Origin: Pterobdella sp. o SKG-2022
Lineage: Eukaryota; Annelida; Clitellata; Hirudinida; Piscicolidae
DNA length: 64,000 bases
Reading direction: 5' to 3'
NCBI GenBank assembly: GCA_964035795.1
Contig: OZ038321.1
Span: 27,624,887 to 27,688,886, forward strand
In this document: positions 54,065 through 64,000 of the stretch, in pieces
Numbering within the stretch: the stretch's first letter is position 1
Layout of the letters: every line of letters starts with the position of its first letter
Notes under the pieces: generated by a model
Database searches by the model: none
Told to the model about the DNA's origin: nothing
The model's input: the letters and a program-made list of their open reading frames with translations, nothing else
Translations under genes and position numbers: made by a program

Positions 54065-57000
54065 TCATAATCTGGGCCAATACTGGTGAGCCATGTTGGT
54101 GATGGGAGATGTGAGGTCGTGAAAGGGGGCGGTAGTTCCTGGGACTTGGAGAGGCACGCTCACGCCTGGAGAAATAAGTCCTGGTGAGAGTTGTGGGTGT
54201 GGGTTATGGGCCAGCATTGGATGAGGGCTATGGGTGAGGGTTGTGGGTGTGGGTTGTGAGCCAGTTGTGGGTGTGGGTTATGGACCAGCATTGGGTGAGA
54301 GTTGTTGATAAACAGTTCAATAGAAGTTTTAGTTAAGAATAAAAAAATTTTGTTCAGTTAAATTGGAGAGGATTTTTCAAATGGCAACTTATGATTGTAT
54401 ATACTAACATAAGATAACATATGATGATAAGATAACATGTTTCTTATACTATAATGTGTTCATAAGCACCAATCATATGAAAAGTTTATACATATTGATT
54501 ATAAATACATATATATATATATATATACATAAAAAAAAAAACGATTGAAAATGGCCACCGGTAGAGTTGGTGGAAGAGGGGTGGTGGAGAGGGTTGTTGG
54601 AGGGACAAGAAGATCTTCCGTATCCTGTCAGTCCGAAGTCATAGTTGCGCGCCATGTCTTGAAGTGTTGTTGTTTTTATTGTCGTTTTTGTTAGAAAAGC
54701 TTGTGATTTTTATTGTTTTTTTATTATTGCTGTTGCTACAAATACTATTATTGTTATTATTAACGATATTATTTTGTTTTTTCTAAACTAACACGCTAAA
54801 CATATATTTAATGGTTAGTTATTAATAAACCACAACAACTCTGTGGGAAGATCCAATCAATTTAGCATCACAGACTCACATGGGTAGACAGGGTTGGAGG
54901 TTTGCAAGCAGGTGGAGTTAGGAACGAGGTTGGAGGTCAAGGAGTATGAGGGCATGCAGCTGTGTGGTTGTGGGTGGTGGTAGGTGTGATGGTGGGAGTG
55001 TTAGATCTAAAGGCGGTTTATAGTGTGACAGTTGTGCTGGGTGGTGGTGGATGATGGGGTGTTGGTTTTCAAAATATGGTGCGGATGGTTGTGGTTATGG
55101 AGTGGGATGGGGGTTGGTATGAAGAGTGGTGGTGGTTGTGTAGAGGGGTGGCTGTGTTGGGTGTATATGTGTGGAGCGTGTGAGTCATGTAAGGTGGGTT
55201 TATGATGATGATGATTGTATGATGGATTGTTTAAGAAAATGTGTATGAGACAAAATGCATGGAAAGTGGATAGGTGCATGGTGGAAGTGAGTGTACAAAG
55301 ATCATGGATGTGTAAGGTTTATTGGTGTGATGGTGTTTAGGTTGAAAATCCATTAAAAAGGTTCAGATTTTTAAAGCTCACGGTTCATTTGGTAAACTCA
55401 ATAACTGTGCAATGGTTTTGCGTGCAGGCCCATATAAGAGTACAATTGAAGTATAAAAACATGAAAATAAACTCATTGATGTGAAAATAAAACAATAATT
55501 TCCAAATAAGAACCAACATTATAAAAGTCGATATTAAAGTTTTTTGAGCCCAGCAACAACCAACAAAAAGTGCAAATGAAAGAAACTCAAAACCGGATAA
55601 CCACTCAATTGAGCACAAACCAGAGGAAAAAACAACCCTCCTATAACACAAAACTCTCTTTATAACATATGGCACCATACAAAACCACCAGCACTATACA
55701 CTAAATATAACACCATAAAAACCACAACATTGCATCAACCTCATACAACACACACAACAGCAACAAAAAACAACCAGAAACGTCTGCAACCAGTACAAAA
55801 TACCAACTCCGGGTATCGGTAATGCTCATTGGTGATTGCCTGGTGCAATGGTGGATACATGTGTGTGGTGAACGATCCTCCAATCCTACCCCCATCCACA
55901 TCTCTTCTCTGGCTTCTCAACTTTTCTTCTCTGCGCCACTTGGCTCTTCGATTCGAAAACCATACCTGTTGTTTGAGGTGTCTTTTATAAGTGCATGTTG
56001 TAAGTGGATAACTGCTTTTGGGTATATTTTTCTTGATTTATGTTGGTTGTATGATTGGACAACAGAATCAAAGATATAAAAAAATTGAACTTGGTCATTA
56101 TGAACGTAAAAATATTAACTTATGAAAAAATAAAATTTTTACATGACCTAGAAAATTGAACCAAAAAAACATCGGATTGAAACATGACCTATATGCATGA
56201 ACCAATGAAACACCAAATTTTAATGTGACCTGAATTCTGGCTTCAGGAAGGTCGAGTTTTTGAGCGAGTCTTTCTCTAGCAAACACATCAGGGTAGTGCG
56301 TTTTTTCAAACTCTGGTGAAGTTTTTGATTCAAATGGTTTTATCGTCAAGCTGAACAGAAATTGTCCTTAAATTTTTTATATAATTTTAACGACTTTTTT
56401 CACTTCACAGAAATATTAAAAGAATTTTCAAAAACGATTGTATGGAAATATGCTTTCAACAACTCTATCCAACTTTTTTTCATTATCGAGTAAAACTTCA
56501 AGCACAACATTTTATTCTCTCAACATATGATTTCAAACAATCTTATATTAATAATAATAATAATAAAAACAAAACCACCCAGTTCACCGAAGTTCTTCAC
56601 TCTTATATGCATTTTTAAATCTTCACCCATACAACCTCCAACCAAGAATCACACTCTCTCCTCCTATAAAAACCGCTCTCCATCAGTTTAAATATCTTCA
56701 AATTGAGTACTGAATGAATCCCGATTCTTCTACTCACCAACATGCCTACATCAGTCTTCACACACTCACCAAAAATGCTCACCCTTCATACACCACTCTC
56801 CGCCGACCTTTCTCAAGATCTTCAATCTGCTGAGTACTGAATGAAGTCCTATTTCTCTGTAGTTTCCTTTTCAATCTCATTCTCATCTGCTCCTCACTCT
56901 CGTTCTCCCTCACACTTCCGATGCTACTGTCGATGCTCTCATTGCTTCCTTCCTCTGCGGGAGGGTGGTTGGATGGGTTGGTGTGAATGTAGCTGAGATT

Positions 57001-60000
57001 TGTTTAAAAAATAGATTGTTGATTCATATGAAAATTTTAATTTTTATGAATATTAATTGGGTTTTTGATATAATTTGAAGATAGTTGTAGTATAATCAAA
57101 AATGGAAACTTTTTCAAGTATATTATTGTCATGCGAAGTGAACAACCAAAACAAAAAATCTAGTTATATGCACATTTTACCACTGTTAGTTTGGCAAGCT
57201 CAAACAGAGATGTTAATGGAAGCTAGAACTTCGAAAGTTTAAATTTGTTTAAACTGAAAAAATTTTATTAAACAGGAAAATATAAGGTGGATTAATAATT
57301 TTAAAATTATTTTAATTTTTATACATGAGTGAAAGTAATAAACAAAAGTGGAAATTATAGTTGGAAATTATAATAAATTATAGTTTTTTTTGAATAAATA
57401 TATATATAAACAAATTCATTTTGAAGTTCAAAAGAGTATAACAAAATCAAAAATTCCAATTATTAAACCAAACATCGACTCGAGTTTAAGAAATAGAAAA
57501 AAACTTCAACTAATATTGTAAATATAAAAACTAAGTTCAGCAAATGAATATTCATGAGCAAAAGATCTTTATAACGACCATGCATCACCTTCGTCATTTT
57601 TCCTTTTGTGACCGAGTACTGTTTATTTATCAGTTTATTAATATTTGTGAATATTTAATTAGGTTCTTATTATTAACCATTCATATAGTTTGCTGTTTAA
57701 CAATATACTTAAGTCTATAATTAGCTTTAAATTATTGTAAATTTTTTTTACTATAAAATATACGTACGTAAGTAACATTAGATTTAGTCCCATATAAACA
57801 TCTCTAACGTTTGAAAATATTAAAAAAAAACTAAAAATGAAATCAAATAAAACTAATACTTTAGTTTAAAAATAAATTATTTTTTACAATCCACGAAAAC
57901 CCAACAAAACAGCCAAAGTTGCTGGCATTCACCATAGCTTACTCTTATGCATTCTTTGGTGATATTTCCACTTTTAGGAATGTTATTTGTGAATCGTTGA
58001 CCAAAACATATAATATTTTATTAATAAATAAGCCAAAAGCACTTGGTTGTTGGAAAAAAATCGTGAAAATATAATTACAATGTTAAGCATACAAAAGAGT
58101 ACTTTCAATAATAGCTATAACAATAATGATAATAATAATAATATTCATAAAAATAATAATAATAAAAATAATGATAATAATAATAATATTCATAAAAATA
58201 ATAATAATAATAAAAATAATGATAATAATAATAATAATAATATTCATAAAAATAATAATAATAATAACAATAATGATAATAATAATAATATTCATAACAA
58301 TAATAATAGCAATAATAATAATGCTAATAATAAAAAGAAAAAAAAGTTCTATTATGTGTCCAGTTTGTTAATCTGATTGCCTTACACGCATGACATCAAC
58401 TAATAATAAAAATAATAATTAAAAATAAAAAAAACATAAATAATTTAAAATAAAAAAAATCAATTTAGTGATGTCGTAAACAAGTATTTTTATAAATTGA
58501 AAGATATTCAAATTATGAGGCAATAATTTATTTATTTCTATAATTTCTATTATATTATACTTTCATTTTTCCACTTCTTAGTCTCAAAGCTTAATTTATT
58601 TATGCTTATTCTTTTATTTTTTTTACTTATTGTTTTTTTTTTTATATTTTTTAACTCAAGACTGGCATCAGAAGATATTACGTAATATAAAAAAAAGATG
58701 ATACTCATCATTATAACACCATCATCCTAACCACCACTATCCTCACCATCACTCCCACCACTACTTCCTCTTTCACCACTACCCCCCTCACCACCACATT
58801 ACCATCCCCCCATGGTGGTCAATATTTCCATCATTATCTTTGCATCATTATCTGCACTAACATAACCACACAAATCATCAGCATCATCATCATCATCATC
58901 ATCACCACCATCATCATCATCATCATCACCATCATCATCAGCACCCTCACCATCATCATCAGCACCCTCACCATCATCATCAGCACCCTCACCATCATCA
59001 TCATCATCACCATCATCATCAGCACCCTCACCATCATCATCAGCACCCTCACCATCATCATCATCATCACCATCATCATCAGCACCCTCACCATCATCAT
59101 CATCATCACCATCATCATCAGCACCCTCACCATCATCATCATCATCACCATCATCATCAGCACCCTCACCATCTTAGATAGCCATACAGGATTAAAACTT
59201 AGCATGTAAACGCCTTCTGCCAGGAATTCTTTTTTTTGTGTTTTTTATTTTTTTATTGATATAATATTATTGTTATTATTGTCATTTTGTTATATCTTTT
59301 ATCAATTTTCCTTTATTAATTATTTTGACATTTTTAAAAATAAACCTAAAACTTAAATCCTCCCCGTCTCAACATTTTACATATTTTATTATAAAATTAC
59401 AAAGCTTTTGTTGACAGTATAACGTTTCCAAGTACCTACGAATTCTGAAATTCACTTACAAGCTGTTTAAGCCTATTTTTTGTCACTTGAAGTTATAAAA
59501 TAGAGAACAAAATGTTATAGTTTTGCAAGCTTTTTGAGCAGAAAGTTTATAAAAAAATCAAAATTTGAGTTACTATTTATATCAAATAAAATTTTACTAC
59601 AATTTGCAGACTATTATTTATTTTGCGTCAGTGGGATTCGAACTCAGGATGCCAGATTCAAGTGCTGATTTATATTGAGTTGGTTACTTGGAGAGATACA
59701 TCAACAAAATTTGGAACTATAAATATCAGCAAAGGGATACTTTCGAAGTATCGTTTGGTGCTCATGAATATTTTACAAACCTCTAAACAACCACTGAGGT
59801 AGACCGATTTACAAGGGTCATCTTAACATTGCAAACAAATATCTATAACTGATAATAAAAATCCCTAATAAAAATTTAAATTCTTAAATGAATGCACTTT
59901 TGAAAGTGTATTTGTGTATATTTGCATCAAGGTAATGTGAGTTCAACTTACGAAAATCTTCGTGGAATAAAATAAACTCCTAAAAGTGTTTTCATTTAAA

Positions 60001-60881
60001 CACCTAATAAAGATTATATGAAACCTTTCTTATCGAAGTTGTTGTAGAAGGGGGTGAGTTGGTGCTGAGAGGGAAGTGGAAGTTGGTGCACAGCTGGGCT
60101 GGAGTACCAGGGATTTGACGACCTATGCCACGCCTGCCCTCCAAACAAGCCGAATCTGAAGGGAAGAGAAAAGAAAGTGAACACATGGGAAAATAGGATT
60201 ATGAAAACAACTGAACGCATTCAGATGCACGATTGTGGCTCTGTTATCGCAGTGGTGGAAACACTAATAATGTTTATGGATAAATCCAGTGATGCTGGGT
60301 TCGAGTCAACAACAGGAAACTGAAATCAACAATTAGGATCGGATATGTAACCATCCAACATTGATTTGAGCCATGTAATGTCAAGTCTCAATGCTTTTCT
60401 CACAAATAAAAAACAAAAAACACAACAACGACAAAATAAAAATAACAACAAGAGTAATAAAAACAACAACAAAAAACAATAACAGCAACAGTAATAAAAA
60501 CAACAAATACAACAACAACAACAACAAAAAACAATAACAACAACAGTAATAAAAAAAACAAATAAAACAACAACAACAACAAAAAACAATAACAACAACA
60601 GTAATAAAAACAACAAATACAACAACAACAACAACAAAAAACAATAACAACAACAGTAATAAAAACAACAAATAAAACAACAACAACAACAACAAAAAAC
60701 AATAACAACAACAGTAATAAAAACAACAAATACAACAACAACAACAAAAAACAATAACAAAAAAATAACAACATGAAACCCACCTTTCGTACATGTGTTG
60801 TTGCTGTTGTTGACTAGAGTTCAAATGACTCTTATGAGTTTCTGACGTCAGATTACGTAACACTCTGTTTATCGATGATAC
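54065..60881 (-). CDS. PAX6: Pax6, 3' part (end of paired domain, linker, homeodomain, C-terminal region)
   Basis: Pax6 is the paired/homeodomain transcription factor of eye and neural development. Exons in phase on the minus strand are 60881-60784 ([14 protein letters not shown], end of the paired domain), 60155-60025 (linker, [12 protein letters not shown]), 56954-56808 ([20 protein letters not shown]), 56312-56230 ([20 protein letters not shown]...LPEARIQ), 55965-55804 ([20 protein letters not shown]), 54959-54880 ([10 protein letters not shown]), 54657-54559 ([16 protein letters not shown]) and 54180-54065 ([14 protein letters not shown] ending QYWPRL). The homeodomain matches vertebrate Pax6 in nearly every residue, including its split before VWF, and the ending is the Pax6 signature. 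At least one exon between 55804 and 54959 is missing from my model, since the phases do not join (phase 0 into phase 2). The rest of the paired domain lies right of the window or in a very long intron. Confidence 0.95.
54181..54312. repeat. GT-rich minisatellite abutting the last Pax6 exon
   Basis: Units close to gttgtgggtgtgggttatgg with gccagcattgg(g/a)tgag text recur about three to four times, beginning exactly at the acceptor of the terminal Pax6 exon (54180/54181). On the transcribed minus strand the repeat is C/A/T-rich and supplies the text preceding the 3' splice site. Confidence 0.75.
56714..56748 (-). pseudogene. Decayed partial duplicate of the first Pax6 homeodomain exon
   Basis: The minus strand reads ggattcattcagtactcaat then ttgaagat, against ggacttcattcagtactcag then cagattgaagat in the real exon about 125 bases upstream (56829-56860). 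About 30 of 35 bases agree; frame and splice site are lost. It lies in the intron right after the exon. Confidence 0.5.
58118..58345. repeat. (AAT)n tract with periodic TTCATA interruptions
   Basis: ATAATAATA runs are interrupted at fairly regular distances by ttcataaaaataat, giving a higher-order repeat of about 40-45 bases. It is in a Pax6 intron; open frames (poly-N, poly-I) are artefacts. Confidence 0.9.
58868..59175. repeat. CAT-based minisatellite
   Basis: Units made of catcatcatcagcaccctcac alternate with extra catcatcatcatcacc modules, roughly a dozen units. Variation is almost entirely in how many CAT triplets each unit has. A Met/Val-rich minus-strand frame across it is an artefact. 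In a Pax6 intron. Confidence 0.92.
60235..60312 (+). repeat. Possible tRNA-derived SINE relic
   Basis: tggctctgttatcgcagtgg resembles a pol III A box region, and gctgggttcgagtcaac about 55 bases later resembles a B box. The spacing fits a tRNA, but no complete cloverleaf can be drawn. A second B-box-like text on the minus strand (gagttcgaatcccact) occurs near 59625-59645. Confidence 0.4.
60419..60772. repeat. (CAA)n-rich tandem repeat with ~58-base higher-order unit
   Basis: A unit of aaaaaacaataacaacaaca plus gtaataaaaacaacaaat plus (acaacaac)n recurs about five times. It starts about 12 bases after the donor of the Pax6 exon 60881-60784, inside the intron. The C/F/V/L-rich minus-strand frames are artefacts. 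Confidence 0.92.
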
Positions 60882-62287
60882 CTGAATGTGTTTGTGTTTT
60901 TTCATGTGTATATGTGTTTTTACTTGTGTGTATATGTGTTTTTGTTTGTGTTTTTACCAGTGCGTATATTTATTTATGTTAGTGGGTGAATATATGTTAT
61001 AACATCAATTAATATATATATCATAAAATTTTCACTTGAAATTATGCATGAATTCTATATTTAGATGTAAACATGACCTTTGACACCAATCATTTAACAT
61101 GAAAGACAGTGGCTTTTACCTAATTGGTTGGATTTGTTTCTAGTTATACATTGCTGACCTGAGATAATACGTTGGTGATCTATTTATAGATTTGTATTCA
61201 AGTGTTTGTATTGTCTTAATGTGTTTTTATTTATGTATTTTTCTTTATTTTTTTTTTGTTTCCACTTATTTCATGTGTTTTCTTTATTTTTTTCTTTGTT
61301 TCCACTTATTTCATGTGTTTTTATTGACCAAAGAGTGAGGTGCAAAAGTTTGGAAAAGATTTTGTTAAACACATCAGAATTCCTCTAAAATAACTTATTA
61401 TTTCTAGTTTTAAAAAGAAAAAATTTGAAAAATAATTTGGAAAAAGATGAAAAAAACAAAATGGAAGATGAAAGAATATCTTAAAATCAGGGGTTAGAAG
61501 GTGCTCTGTAGGAGGGAGTGTGTTTGTATGTTTTTTTGTTTGTTTTATTGTTTGTGTGTCTGTTTGTCTTTTTTTGAAGACTTCCTTGAACGTATCAAAG
61601 AATTTTGTAGAAACATCTAACGTCGGATATTAAATAACATGGATGGATGTGTGTTCGTTGGGGGTGGTGCTTCGTATTAGTTAAGTGAGTCACTGATTGT
61701 ATTTGTGTGTGTGTCTGTTTGTTATGTTTCGTATTTTTTATTTTTCTTTCTTGTTTGCTTTTTTATTGTTTTTTTTTGTTGGTTGTGTGTTAATTTTTCT
61801 CTGTTTCATTTTTTGTTTTTTAGTATGTTTGTGAATGAAAGATCATTAAATACAGTTAATGGAACCAATAAGCGATGGAATAACTGAGATTTCTTACTGT
61901 GAGGCTGTCGATCACCACAGCTTGAGTGACAAATACTAAAACATCTGAACACACATAAGCAAAAATACATATAAGCATACTAACACATACACATACTTTA
62001 AAAAAAGTTTCATGATGCATAAATGGTGGTTTTAACTATATAAAAAGAGATGGAGATTGTTTTAGGAAATACATAAAATAAATTTAAAAAAATTTTTTTT
62101 AAACTAGAAAAAAAAATTTCGAAAAAAGCATAAGCATAAAAAAATGATGATAGGAAACAATCAAAAAACACAGTAAAAATGGAAAAACTGAAAATAAACA
62201 AAAATGAAAAAATCACAAACACACGTTTCATTAAAACAATGGCAACGCCTACCTTTCAGTTTATTAATTCAATCTTCACTATTTAAA
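60882..62287. other. Pax6 upstream intron, no exon recognised
   Basis: The stretch is T-rich on the plus strand, with tgtgtttttttatg-like words and a ~40-base direct repeat at 61240-61320 (tttgtttccacttatttcat twice). No paired-domain exon was found here. Confidence 0.35.

Positions 62288-64000
<1,713 letters not shown>

Noticed and set aside
58868..59175. CRISPR-like array of repeats and spacers
   Set aside because: The spacers are only variable CAT counts, the genome is animal, and no cas genes are present.
58834..59205. Met/Val-rich repeat protein on the minus strand
   Set aside because: It is a translation of the CAT minisatellite with no supporting gene features.
60326..60905. Membrane-like C/F/V/L-rich proteins on the minus strand
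   Set aside because: They are frames through the CAA/GTT tandem repeat; only the first codons overlap the genuine Pax6 exon 60881-60784.

Overview
The window comes from an AT-rich, intron-dense animal genome. It carries four recognisable metazoan genes, non-LTR retrotransposons with APE-type endonucleases, tRNA-derived SINEs, foldback elements, and abundant (TG)n, (AAT)n and (CAT)n tracts. A paired-plus-homeodomain Pax6 together with hillarin, malectin and TDRD3 points to a bilaterian invertebrate. I cannot fix the phylum from sequence alone. Most real exons are short and had to be joined by hand using GT/AG borders, reading-frame phase and family knowledge, so long ORFs here are mostly mobile elements or low-complexity shadows.

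Layout, left to right. Positions 1-387 (minus) hold the first part of an unidentified protein with a mitochondrial-type N-terminus. Positions 868-6060 hold two decayed LINEs on the minus strand. Positions 6220-15816 (minus) hold a TDRD3 homologue spread over at least nine well-supported exons, plus two tentative Q/N-rich 3' exons. Its introns contain a jockey-like LINE, a LINE with an embedded PHD-like finger, a SINE-like repeat and a tRNA-derived SINE. Positions 19085-23352 (plus) hold a complete five-exon malectin gene (290 aa), divergent from TDRD3. Positions 27818-47399 (plus) hold a complete eleven-exon hillarin (about 937 aa: LIM, coiled coil, KY-type transglutaminase-like domain). Positions 54065-60881 (minus) hold the 3' part of Pax6: the end of the paired domain, the linker, the whole homeodomain and most of the C-terminal region. 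The exons for the rest of the paired domain lie beyond the right edge, or were not found.

The most unusual structure is in the 12.3 kb first intron of hillarin. Three copies of one LINE family lie head to tail (28721-39716), and each copy is bounded by (TG)n. Copies 1 and 3 start at the same 5' base context directly after (TG)n, and all three end in (TG)n. Copy 1 has an intact 1152-codon ORF with an APE endonuclease, a YADD reverse transcriptase and two C-terminal zinc fingers. A fourth, internally replaced relative at 62.34-63.09 kb is also embedded between (TG)n tracts. This looks like a TG-microsatellite-specific LINE that builds arrays by inserting into the tails of its own earlier copies. 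Two members also carry long CAA/AGC expansions inside the element body.

The four host genes act in separate processes: RNA/topoisomerase biology, ER glycoprotein quality control, cytoskeletal scaffolding and eye/neural development. Nothing suggests a functional operon or cluster; they are simply neighbours.
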